The notes beneath the pieces were generated by a model, which was not told the origin of the DNA, ran no database searches, and saw only the letters and a list, made by a program, of their open reading frames with translations. Shown here piece after piece: positions 45,724-56,045 of a stretch of DNA of 64,000 nucleotides; within the stretch, counting starts at the first letter, position 1; every line of letters begins with the position of its first letter. Origin of the DNA: Orobanche coerulescens (taxonomy: Eukaryota > Streptophyta > Magnoliopsida > Lamiales > Orobanchaceae); contig CM065818.1 in assembly GCA_033398695.1 (NCBI GenBank), positions 36,914,001 through 36,978,000 of the forward strand. The letters are read 5' to 3'. Both the position numbers and the translations under genes were made by a program.

Positions 45724-45741
45724 ACCTTTTATAGGAGGGAG
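45724..45741 (-). promoter_or_regulatory. Possible promoter TATA box of the antisense gene
   Basis: The minus strand reads CCTCCCTCCTATAAAAGG, the same 17-18 bases as the TATA region of the element's LTR (36607-36625). It lies upstream of the antisense gene, and a leader with a plausible first donor (CCCATGG then GTATGTTC, near 45575-45585) follows. Confidence 0.55.
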
Positions 45742-46035
45742 GGGCAAAAACCGAGGAGGATAGGGACGATCTGGAGCGTCCGATGCCCTATCCGAAGGAA
45801 CGGCTCGGATTGGCACCGTCTTAGCCGACCTATGGCGAGTCGACACTGCTTCGGCCACCGATGCGACGTCTTGGAAGCAGGGAAAGGAAAAGACAGAGTT
45901 AATTATAGCGCACAAAGTACGAAGAGCCTCGTTATCCGGGAATGAGAGTCCCTAGGATAGTTGCGTCAAGGTCGTCCGGTTGTAAACAAATCTTACTCTA
46001 CTCGGTCTTACGGCTCGACTAGAGTAGGGGGTAGT

Positions 46036-46780
46036 TGATAGGACGTCGAATGTACGCTCACCGAAAACCCGGTTTAAAATATGGACCAATAAAGGTCCGA
46101 CCTAGGTTCTTAGATAAGGAGATTACAACCCCAAGGTCCTTTAGAAGGTCGCCAGCCTCGGAGGCCCCATTTAGCCGTGATATCTGTTAAGATAAAGGGC
46201 GCCGACCTCGGAGGCCCCATTTAGCCGTGATATCTGTTAAGATAAAGGGCGCCGACCTCGGAGGCCCCATTTAGCTGTGACATCTGTTAGAAGGGCGCCG
46301 ACCTCGGAGGCCCGCCGACCTATGATATCCGATAATGTGTCGCCGACCTCAAAGGCCTCTCAAACTACCGATTTGAATAGGGATGAGCCGACCTAAAAAC
46401 CATCGGACTCGGGAAAGAAGATCCCGACTCACCCGAGAATCCCTAAGATCCGTGGCCGAGAACCCATACCTTGCCAATCCCGGAGATCCAGGGATTGAGA
46501 GCCCATACCTCGCAATCCCGGAAATCCAGGGATAGGAAATCGCAGCTTGAATCCCTGGATATCCGGGATTCTCTCTAGGAATCAGGAATCATCTCAGATA
46601 ACAAGGCATCCTCCCTCCTATAAAAGGGAGAGGGGGGGTTCCTCAAAAGGGATTCAGACTCTGAGAATACAGCATTTTAGAGAGAGAAAGAAAAGAGAGT
46701 ACTTCATATATTTTGGGTTTTCTTAGCTAAACTTCTAAGATTAACCCGGTTCTTGGTGGCCGATCAGCTCGGTTCCATCA
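46036..46780 (+). repeat. 3' LTR of the Tat-like element
   Basis: TGATAGGACGTCG to GGTTCCATCA, preceded by the purine-rich AGAGTAGGGGGTAGT. It contains the same internal tandem units as the 5' copy. Confidence 0.93.
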
Positions 46781-46785
46781 GACAT

Positions 46786-47293
46786 TATTCTTGAAAAACT
46801 GAGAACTTCGCAGAGCCGTCAAAAGAGTTATGCGGACACCCATCGACGAGAATTAGAGTTCGAGGTTGGTGAGTATGTATTCTTGAAAGTTTCACAATGG
46901 AAAGGCGTGATGCGATTTGGGAAGAAAGGAAAATTAGCGCCGAGATATATTGGGCCGTATGAAATTATAGAAAGAATTGGAACTGCGGCATACCGACTGA
47001 AATTACCGAATGAATTATCACGACTACACGACGTGTTTCACGTTTCTATGTTGCGAAAATATATAAAGGATCCATCACATGTGTTAGAAAGCGATGACGG
47101 GTGGAACTTGACGAATTTAACGTATGAAGAGAAACCAGTTGCGATTTTAGACCGACAAGTGCGACAATTGAGAAATAAAATGATTCCGATGATAAAAGTG
47201 TTATGGAGAAGTCAAGCGATGGAGGAAATGACTTGGGAAACAGAGGAGAGTATGCGAAAGCGGTACCCGTACATGTTTGGAAACGGTAAGTAA
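46786..47293 (+). pseudogene. Tekay integrase C-terminus with chromodomain-like tail
   Basis: Resumes the integrase interrupted at 36030: ILEKLRTSQSRQKSYADTHR, then FLKVSQWKGVMRFGKKGKL, PRYIGPYEIIERIGTAAYRL, LHDVFHVSMLRKYIKDPSHV. The tail ILDRQVRQLRNKMIPMIKVL, WETEESMRKRYPYMF corresponds to the chromodomain-type end of Tekay chromoviruses, thought to guide integration to certain chromatin. The frame is open to the TAA at 47291-47293. Confidence 0.9.
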
Positions 47294-47329
47294 TTTCGGG
47301 GGCGAAATTTATTTTAACGGGGGGAGAGT

Positions 47330-47980
47330 TGTGAAGCCCGAATAATTAAATGAGCAAAATAAATAAACTAACAAAAATATTAAAATATTTAGTGTGACTA
47401 AATTATTATTTTGTGATATTAAAATTGTTAGTTGGGACTATTTGGGCTTAATTGTGAATTTTATAAACTTTTGGGGCAATAGTGAAATTTTGAAAAAAAA
47501 AAAAAGGAGAAATCGGGGTCAGATTTTTAAGAAGGCACGTAGCTTACCTTTTTGTCATCATCATCACTTTCATTTGCCCTTGCTACGGGTAGAGAAAAAA
47601 AAAAAAGAAAAGAAAAAAAGGGGTTACATCCTTGACGAGAAATTTTTCGGTAAGATTTAACAAGCTATATACCGATTTGTTCGTATTGACGAGTAGATCA
47701 TGAATATATATTTATATTTTCAAACCGATGTCGGATTTATCTGGACGGGGCAAAAAACGGTATTACCGTCGACCCGCCCCTACGGATTCGCCGGTTGTCG
47801 GAATTTCGCAAACTTTATATCGTTGCGAAGCTTTCGTCGCAAGGGACTCGTTTCTGTCCCTATTGCGAAGTTTCATAGCTGGTTGGTGGTGTGTGTGCGC
47901 GAAGTGCGTGTATGTGAGTGTTACCGTGTGTGATGTGTGTGTATTACGCTTATGCCGTGTGTGATGTGTGTGTATTACGC
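47330..47980 (+). repeat. 3' LTR of the Tekay-like element, truncated
   Basis: Matches the first about 630 bp of 29849-31723, then breaks in a duplicated GTGTGTATTACGCTT. The copia-2 LTR follows directly with GCTTTCGGCGTTGG. Confidence 0.92.
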
Positions 47981-48196
47981 TTTCGGCGTTGGATCGTTCA
48001 AGAGCTTGGGGAATAGCTCAAGAGAAGGTTATCCATTTAATCAACGGACTACGAGGGTATGTTTCTCGTATCTCTTGTATTTCGTTTTTGATATTCGTAT
48101 ATACGTAGCTTGATCGATCCTCGTAGGGATTCGGATCGAATTAATTTTCGTTTTACCGCTTCCGCTGGGCCTCGTTTTAGGCACCGAATCACAACA
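47979..48196 (+). repeat. Copia-2 5' LTR, right part
   Basis: 218 bp matching 55511-55728 with about three substitutions; ends CGAATCACAACA directly before the primer binding site. Confidence 0.92.
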
Positions 48197-48197
48197 G

Positions 48198-48209
48198 TGG
48201 TATCAGAGC
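48198..48209 (+). other. Primer binding site of copia-2
   Basis: TGGTATCAGAGC, complementary to the 3' end of initiator methionine tRNA, one base after the LTR end. Confidence 0.9.
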
Positions 48210-49856
48210 GTAGGTCTTGCGATCGTATATACGATATTAGCATTTGGAATGCTCGATTAGATGGTGAATGATTTGGAATCATTTTAGTCATAATCGTGGT
48301 ATATGTTTTTACGTTCGTTGTAGTTATATTTTTCGTAAGTTTATGTCTAAATATAAATCTTAATTTCTTGGAAATATGATTTATATTGAAGATATGAATG
48401 TTGGAGAATATAGATATTGGATATCCGGTCGAAAAACTAGTCCCGAAATGCCGTTGGGCCAGGTCAGGGAGGGGTCCGGAAGTCGGGGTCGGCCAGTGGT
48501 CACAGTGCACTGGCGGCAACATCTTGTGCGTGGGCGGCACGATCTCGAGGCCGCGGCACGGGGCTGGCGGCCGGCCGAATGCCGAAGCGTGACTTCGGCC
48601 ATGCAGGCTCATCTGCCTGTCGTCATCTGCTGATGACTCGCCATGGCAGCCTTTTTCGCCGACTCGTTTTTAGTGTATTCTTGAAAATTAATCTCGCATG
48701 TTAAATTGGATTTAATATGATTAAAATGATTTATGGTATTTCATTTTATGAGGGAAATTTGATTAATTGGAATATTTATGGTCGACCGAATTATTTTGAA
48801 CGTTTTCATATTACCGATTGTGTGAATCGATTTGATCGGTTCGTATTGTTGATTGGATCAATGTATCTCTACGCTTTTCATTTATTTAGTATTTATTGGA
48901 TGAATGATTTTGAATGGGGATGTGGTTCGTGGACTTAGTTTTGAATCGTTCGTTTTATTCGATTGGGTTGTAAAGGCCGTTTTGAGCCTATTTATTTTAC
49001 TAGAAATATTTGTATCTAGGATGCAATTTTCAATGTAAAATTTATATGTAATGACGAAGACCGGAGGAAGATCCATTTCGAGAAGACGAAGATTCAAGAC
49101 GAAGACTTGTAATTAGATTATGGAGTTTTTGTTTTCTAGGAACGGTCCATGAACCACATGTTGGTAGCAACTAGGTTGTGAATGGTTGTTTCATATTGTA
49201 TGAATGCCACAAACGCGCTTAAACGATTAATGTGCAAAGTGTAACGCTAATCGCGAAAATTCTCCCACGATAAATTATTAAGTTTATAAGGTTTCAAGGT
49301 TTTCCTTCCCTCCATCGAGTTTTCGGGAAATTGAAATCCAAACCGGATGTGCTATGCTTCCGAGTTATCGGGGTAGTCTTTCGGGGAGGACGGATAAATT
49401 ACCGAGAGCGCATTGGATGCCTTCGGTTGTAGCAAATTTTATCCCTAGAAACCTGATAGATTGCCGGATAAAATTCAATTGTGAAACTAATTTGCGTCGA
49501 TGATATAAACTTAACTTGTTCACGAACCATAGAAACCGTATAGGTTGAGGGGAGTGAACAAGGGGAAAAAGAAGATCGAATCATCCATTAGATGGGTTGG
49601 TGTTGGACACCACTTTATGAAAATTAATAGGCTAGAAACCTGTTCGGTTGCCCTCTATTAAGATTTATAAAGAACTCGATCACCACTATGAAGTAGAGCG
49701 ACGATACTTCCGGATTTCACATGGGAGTGTGTTATTCCGATAAAAAAAGTGGGAGCTGGGTAACAAGAATAGTAAAGACCTTAATTCTATACTCAGAACA
49801 TAATATAACAAGTCACTAATTAATCTGTTATGCTTAATGCAGACATAACTCAATAT
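48210..49856 (+). other. Long untranslated leader of copia-2
   Basis: 1.6 kb between the primer site and gag without a convincing gene. A GC-rich patch at 48430-48640 contrasts with the AT-rich rest. Several short frames on both strands are not recognisable. Confidence 0.6.
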
Positions 49857-50184
49857 GACAATGAATCCACTCGCAATTCTACTCGAAAAGAACGCCTTAA
49901 TGGGACCTAACTTTGTGGATTGGCTCCGCAATCTGATGATTGTCCTCAGTATAGAGGCACTGGGATACGTCTTGGAGACGGACATTCGCGCCTCTGTGCG
50001 ACTCCGAGCCAATCAGGAAGAGATTGAAAACCACGAAAAGTGGGTTAAGGATGACGTAAAAGTCCGTGCATACATGATGGCTTCTATGTCTAATGAGCTT
50101 CAGAGAGCTCATGAGAAAATGACTTCTGCTAGGCAGATTCTATCTCACTTAACCGAACTTTATGGTGAGCACAAGAATCGCTAG
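49857..50184 (+). pseudogene. Copia-2 gag
   Basis: Starts MTMNPLAILLEKNALMGPNF, then FVDWLRNLMIVLSIEALGYV, WVKDDVKVRAYMMASMSNEL, a typical plant copia gag (UBN2 type). It is cut by TAG at 50182-50184. Downstream bases continue the family in other frames, with a zinc-knuckle remnant near 50600 (SKCGELGHRARDCP). Confidence 0.85.
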
Positions 50185-50594
50185 ATATGAGATATCCAAG
50201 CAGCTGCTCGGTGCAAGGATGAAGGAAGGTGAGAAAGTTGGGAACACGTCCTCAAAATGATATCCATGATCGAGAGATTGGAGGCTCTTGATTTTAAAAT
50301 GGATACTTCTCTCCAAACCGACCTTATCCTACGCCTCTCCCCGATTCCTTCTCACGATTTGTTATGAACTTCAACCGCAATGAGATTGCATGTAATTTAG
50401 TCAGGCTAATGAACAAACTTGTGACCGCTCGCCTCGATGAAGACTCGCGGATGAAGGAGTCTGCTCGTGATTTCTTACGGACCTCGGAGGTCTAAGAACA
50501 AGAAGAAAAAGACCAAGAAGCAAACTGGATCACAAGTTAAGGACCTTAAGGGTAAGGGCAAGGCCCCGATGGTTCAAGAACAAGAAGAAAAAGG

Positions 50595-51013
50595 ATGCTT
50601 GTCTCAAAGTGCGGTGAGTTGGGCCACCGGGCTAGAGACTGTCCGATTCTTCATGGCACTTGGTCTGTAACTTTTAGTTTTGGAAACAAATTGTTCTCAC
50701 ATCGTATTTTCTACTTCTGGATCTTGGATTCTGGTGCTAGTTCTCATATTTGTACCGTGAATCGGGATGCGGAACAAAGTAGGAAGCTTGGAGTGGAGAA
50801 GTTATGATCACGGTCGGAAGTGGGCATAGTGTCGAGGCGACCGACATAGGATCACTTCTTTTGGGTTTAGAATCCGACTTTGTTTTGACTTTAGAAGATG
50901 TACTTGTTTTGCCCAAGGGCACAAAAACATTGTATCCATTAGGTCATGGACCGAAAAGGCTTTTCATTTTCATTGGTGATGGTTCTGCAAAATTTATTTT
51001 AGAAATAAACTAG
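50595..51013 (+). pseudogene. Copia-2 zinc knuckle and protease
   Basis: KCGELGHRARDC, then the protease active site WILDSGASSHIC, continuing in another frame as GSGHSVEATDIGSLLLGL and LEDVLVLPKGTK. A frameshift lies near 50804. Confidence 0.85.
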
Positions 51014-51025
51014 TAGATCGCTACA

Positions 51026-52249
51026 TTGTTGAATGGATTGTATCATCTAAATCTCAACAACAAAGTAGTTGTGAATACTATGACTAGAAAACGTGGTAGG
51101 GATGAAACCAATCAAGTTTTGAAATGGCATCTTAGACTTGGTCATGTTGGTCAGACCAAGGTTTACAAGATGGAAAAAGATGGACTTATGGGTCCATTAG
51201 GATCGGATCCCTTTCCTACTTGTGAATCTTGCCTTAAAGGCAAAATGACTAAGTCCCCCTTCACAGGGACATTTGAAAGAGCCGCTGATAAACTGGGATT
51301 AATCCATACCGACGTATGTGGTGCTTTGGAAGCAGCACGTGACGGATATCAATATTTCATTACGTTTACAGATGATCATACTAGGTATGATTATGTATAC
51401 TTAATGAAACATAAATCCGAGGCCTTTGAGAAATTCCAGGAATTCAAGGCCCTAGTCGAGAAACAAACTGGTAATCATATCAAAGCACTTCGGTCGGACC
51501 GAGGTGGCGAGTATATGAGTACGGAGTTTGACGAGTTCCTCAAGGAACATGGAATAGTTTTACAACTAACACCTCCAGGTACTCCTCAGTTAAATGGTGT
51601 GTCAGAAAGAAGTAACCGGACCCTGTTGAACATGGTCCGTTCCATGCTGGGCTATACTGACTTGCCGATTTACCTGTGGGGGTATGCACTCCTGACTGCC
51701 GCATATATCTTGAACAGATGTCCTTCCAAATCCGTTCCTAAAACTCCACACGAGATGTGGGAGGGAAGGAAACCAAGTCTTAATCATATTAGGATTTGGG
51801 GATGTCCCGCCTATGTCAAGAAGACTAAGGTGGAAAAGTTGGAAGCTAGGTCTGCGAAGGGACGTTTCATTGGATTCCCGTCTGGGACGATGGGATATCT
51901 ATTCTACATGCCCGAAGATCGAAGGATCATTGTTGCTTTACAAGCACACTTCTGGAAGATGAGTTCATTCGGGAAGGCGGAGCGTAGAAGTATTTCTTTA
52001 GAAGAATATAATGAAACTCCTCAGAGACACTGTGCAAGAAACTCGAATCGAACCTTCAAACACAAGTACAACCACCTCGTAGGTCTAGTAGGGTGTCTCA
52101 TTTACGAGAGGTATGGGCTTGTGCACTTGGAGGAGCCGGGTCTCCATGAGGTTCCAAGTGATAGCCAAGAGACCGACCCAACAACCAAACACCAAGCGAT
52201 GGTGGATGTAGACTCGCGAAATGGCGTGAAGCTATGGAAGCCGAGATAG
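51026..52249 (+). pseudogene. Copia-2 integrase
   Basis: GAG-pre-integrase region (LNGLYHLNL, KWHLRLGHVGQTKVYKM, CESCLKGKMTKSPF), then the catalytic core with Asp in LIHTDVCG, Asp in LRSDRGGEYMS and Glu in GVSERSNRTLLNMVRSML, followed by GCPAYVKK and KGRFIGFPSGTMGY. About 400 codons are open, so integrase itself may be nearly intact. The frame then fails before the reverse transcriptase (stop at 52247-52249). Confidence 0.92.
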
Positions 52250-52268
52250 ACTCGATGCATGTCAATCA

Positions 52269-53744
52269 GTGCGGACTCTAGTAGACCGCCCCAAGGGCAT
52301 AGTGCCTATTGGGAACAAGTGGATCTACAAGAGAAAGACTGATGGTGATGGCAAGGTTGACGCCTATAAAGCCAGGCTTGTGGCAAAGGGTTATACCCAG
52401 AAGGAAAGGATCGATTACCACGATACCTTCTCGCCCGTAGCCATGATCAAGTCTATTCGCATGATGCTTGCTATAGCTGCCTACCACGATTATGAGATAT
52501 GGCAAATGGACGTAAAGACGGCTTTCCTTAATGGATTCCTCGAGGAGGAAATCTATATGGAGCAACCTAAAGGCTTTGTGTCCGAAGTCGATATTCAGAA
52601 AGTGTGCAAGCTTCAGCGTTCCATTTATGGACTGAAGCAAGCGTCGCGTAGTTGGAACCTTCGTTTTGACGAGGCAGTCAAAGAGTTTGACTTCGTGCAA
52701 AATGAGGAGGAACCTTGTGTATACAAGAGGGTTAGTGGGAGCAAGATCGCATTCTTAGTACTATATGTAGATGACATTCTACTAATAGGAAATGATGTGG
52801 GAATGCTCAGTTCTGTGAAAGGTTGGCTTTCGAGTAATTTCTCCATGAAAGACTTGGGAGAAGCTACCTATATTCTTGGTATTCGACTCTACTGGGATAG
52901 AGCGAAGAGTACAATAGGTCTTTCCCAAGCCCTCTATATAGATAAAATCTTAAAGCGATTTAAGATGGATGATTCTAAAAGAGGGTTCTACCGATGCAAC
53001 ATGGAATAAAACTCTCTTTGAAGATGTGTCCTCAAAGTGAGGAACAACGAAAGGAAATGAGTAATATACCATATGCTTCGGCCGTGGGTAGCCTTATGTA
53101 TGCTATGTTGTGTACAAGACCTGACATCGCGCATGCTGTAAGCGTGGTGAGTAGGTTTCAGACAAACCCAGGTAGGGAACATTGGACTGCTGTAAAGAAC
53201 GTTCTCAAGTACTTGAGAAGAACGAGAGATATGGTTCTTATGTATGGCGGTGGAGATTTGGATGTGGTGGGATTCACTGATTCGGACTTCCAAGGACTGA
53301 AGGACGACTCGATGTCCACTTCTGGCTACATATTTACTCTTAATAGAGGAGCAGTATCTTGGCATAGTGCCAAGCAAAGCGCGATCACGATTCCACTGTC
53401 AGGCTAAGTATCAAGCGGCCTCGGAGGCTTCCAAGGAAGGGTTACGGATTAAGAAGTTTCAGGAGAACTTCAAGTGATACCATGTGCCGAGTCACTGCTC
53501 TACTGCATCGCGACAACGACGAGTCAGTAGCGCAGCCAAGGAGCCGAGGTTTCACAACAAAGACCAAACATATTGAGAGGAAGTATCATCTCGTAAGAGA
53601 ATTTGTTCGCAAAGGGATACATTGTCTTTGTGAGTAGACTCGGCCGACAACGTCGCCGATCCACTGACCAAGCCACTTTCTCAGACTAGCTTGGAGCGTC
53701 ATCTGGAGAACATGGGTATTAGATACCATAGTGTGTGGCATTGA
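52269..53744 (+). pseudogene. Copia-2 reverse transcriptase and RNase H
   Basis: RT 52269-53009: VPIGNKWIYKRKTDGDGK, EIWQMDVKTAFLNG, IYGLKQASRSWNLRF, catalytic LYVDDILLIGND. A frameshift at about 52990 moves into 52994-53407 (MCPQSEEQRKEMSNIPYASA, RPDIAHAVSVVSRF, GFTDSDFQGLKD). RNase H then continues in broken frames (ADPLTKPL-like) to the TGA at 53742-53744, just before the purine tract and LTR. Confidence 0.9.
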
Positions 53745-53759
53745 GTGCAAGTGGGAGAT

Positions 53760-55728
53760 TGTTAGGAGTATGCCCTCGAATGCCACTCAGAGGATGTTGA
53801 GTGAGGGCATTGCACTTGTAATTATGTAAATAAATTATATAAGGCAATGAATGTTTTATTATTTACTGGTAGTTACTGGCATTCCTAACTCGTAAATATA
53901 CATGTAGAAACTAGTCCGTGTATTTGAGATCAAAACGTTCCACTCCTTATTGGATAAGGGGGTCGGCACTGGAAAGGTTTATAGCTCAAATACTTAATCG
54001 TTCGCAAGTCGATGAAACTTGACTGGGCGTCAAGTTTATGTGAAGACTTGTATGACGTGTTCTTTGACAAGGAGAGTGCCTGTCGAACACTAAAGGTTAG
54101 TGGGAGCACACGTTATAGGTATGCTAATTAGATTAGTATACTCGAACCGACTCACCCTCGATTTGTCACACGGATTTCACTCCGGGACAGTCAATGATGG
54201 AATCGAAAGGTTGTGATAGGTATTCGTGAACCTTCAACTTGAGGATTTAGTAGGGATCTGCTTGTGACGTCAAGATTTCCATTAGAGTAGTTCGACCCTA
54301 TAAACCGGAAGGCGGGGGTCAACCTCGACGTGCATCTTGATGGGCAAGTAGCAGGTCCTACTGAATACCAAGATAGAATTCTTTCTCCTGTTAGTGAACG
54401 GGTTATATGTCCTATGCGGTTATTGGCAGATGAGATCATAAGTCTTTGGCCAAAGCATTGGGGCTAGCTGTATTAGATACACGAGAGCTCGATGATCTCG
54501 GTTTGCATTAACGCATGCATAGCGTCAAGTACAGATGGGGTTTGACTGACCGTGACCCTATAACTTGATCGGGACATTTGAAAGAAGGGTTTATACGTTT
54601 ACTGGTATTCACGACAGAATGGTTCTTGAATGATCCCAATCATTCGTTCTCGATCGAAGTGCAGTGTAGGCCACCAGAGGCTAGGTGGTGTTACTACTCT
54701 TTGGTTCCTCCTATTCTCGATCGAGACGGACCTACCGAGTCGCGCATTAGGATTGACGGAATGAATCGAGCTTGTTCTCTCATTATAAATATTAGATATT
54801 GGATATCTAATTTATTGGACATTGGATGTCTAATTGATTTTGGGACATTGGATGTCTAAATTGATTTATTGGATAAATTAATTTACGGCCTAATGAATTA
54901 AATATATTACTGGGTGATTAATTTAATTCATGAATATAATTATTTCTTGGAGAAATTAATTATGTTATAATGTATTTGATATGATTAATTAATTGGATTA
55001 ATTAGTCGATATAAATACATCGGAACGGAATCGGAGTTTATCTGTTTGGACTCTCGGGAGTCCGAAACGGACCGAACTTGTCCAAATCCTTCTAGAGGCT
55101 GCCCCACCTCATACTTTTCCCTCATTGTCTTGGTCTCATCCTTGGTAGGTTGATGACTAAAGACTTTTGAGATATCATATCTCATTTTTATTTAGAAAGG
55201 TGATTTGAGGTGGTTGAAGGAAGATAATATTAAAGACTTTGAAAACTCTCACTTCTTGATTGAAGCTTCCAGCCGTGAGTTTAGTGAAAGGGAGAGAGAA
55301 TATAGTTTTCATTTTAGTCTTCAACTTCATCTTCATCTTGTTCAACTTTCTTAGAGAAAGATTGAGAAAAAATAGAGAGAACAAGATTATACACTTAGAG
55401 TGTAATAATAATAAAAAGCTTCATCACTTGATTCTAGCCGTAACCTTAGAGGTTAATCAAGTGTTGTTATTCCGGTCGTTTTTCCGGCGCGTGGCAAGTA
55501 GAGACGCGGTGCTTTCGGCGTTGGACCGTTCAAGAGCTTGGGGAATAGCTCAAGAGAAGGTTATCCATTTAATCAACGGACTACGAGGGTATGTTTCTTG
55601 TATCTCTTGTATTTCGTTTTTGATATTCGTATATACGTAGCTTGATCGATCCTCGTAGGGATTCGGATCGAATTAATTTTCGTTTTACCGCTTCCGCTGG
55701 GCCTCGTTTTAGGCACCGAATCCCAACA
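53760..55728 (+). repeat. Copia-2 3' LTR (1969 bp), uninterrupted
   Basis: TGTTAGGAGTATGCC to CACCGAATCCCAACA. It serves as the reference for reconstructing the split 5' copy. It contains repeated GGACATTGGATGTCTAA units at 54820-54860. Confidence 0.93.
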
Positions 55729-56045
55729 GGAGCTTAATTCAAATATTCAAAGTTAAAATTAAGAATTTTAACTTTAAATATTTGGATTAAGTTGCCGGTC
55801 AAAATTAAGAATTTCAACTTTAAATATTTAGATTAATTTGGATTAAATATTCAAAATTAAATTAAGAATCACATCGATCAAAATTTGAATTTTTGATTTT
55901 TTTTAAAACTGCCGGTTCGAGGTTCGTCAAAATGACGAACCGAAATCGAACCGTCTTAAAACGGTTCACGGTTCCGGTTTTTAACCGAACCGCGGTCAAC
56001 GGTTCAAAACCGCCGGTTCGCCGGTTCGAACCGTAACCTTGAACA

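Larger units (their letters stand above)
36031..46780 (+). mobile_element. Tat-like Ty3 retrotransposon, 10.75 kb, with 5-bp duplication
   Basis: LTRs 36031-36777 (747 bp) and 46036-46780 (745 bp), flanked by an exact duplication GACAT (36026-36030 and 46781-46785). Internal order: primer site, gag, protease, reverse transcriptase, RNase H plus a second 'archaeal-type' RNase H, integrase, a repeat block, and an antisense gene. The second RNase H and the antisense gene point to the Tat lineage (relatives of Ogre/Retand). The coding regions are heavily broken by short indels. Confidence 0.93.
29849..47980 (+). mobile_element. Tekay-like Ty3 retrotransposon (chromovirus), 3' LTR truncated, hosting the Tat element
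   Basis: 5' LTR 29849-31723, primer site at 31727, gag and pol from 31895, integrase interrupted at 36030 by the Tat element and resuming at 46786, purine tract ACGGGGGGAGAGT before the 3' LTR at 47330. The 3' LTR is cut at about 47980 inside a GT-rich tract. The integrase C-terminus with its chromodomain-like tail (ILDRQVRQLRNKMIPMIKV) is typical of Tekay/Del elements. All three coding segments are broken by frameshifts or stops. Confidence 0.9.
28475..55728 (+). mobile_element. Copia-type LTR retrotransposon (copia-2) hosting the nest
   Basis: 5' LTR in two parts (28475-29848 and 47979-48196), initiator-Met-type primer site at 48198-48209, gag-pol 49857-53744, purine tract GTGGGAGAT at 53751-53759, 3' LTR 53760-55728. 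The two LTRs differ at roughly 2% of sites plus small indels. No clean 5-bp duplication was found; comparison with element A indicates insertion at GGACTT/GAGCTT. The pol order integrase before reverse transcriptase identifies the copia superfamily. The gene is broken by several frameshifts. Confidence 0.9.
28075..56045. mobile_element. Short hAT derivative (element B), split by the nested retrotransposons
   Basis: Left part 28075-28474 and right part 55729-56045 rejoin across the retrotransposon nest into an element of about 0.7 kb. The left part is the reverse complement of the 3' end of element A (shared GTTCACGGTTACGGTTTTGA-like block and AGTCCTCGTAGTTCATTTTT). The right part ends GTAACCTTGAACACCTCT, a hAT-like tip preceded by CGGTTCGAACCG palindromes. 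There is no coding capacity. No clear target duplication, and the left tip is missing. Confidence 0.6.
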
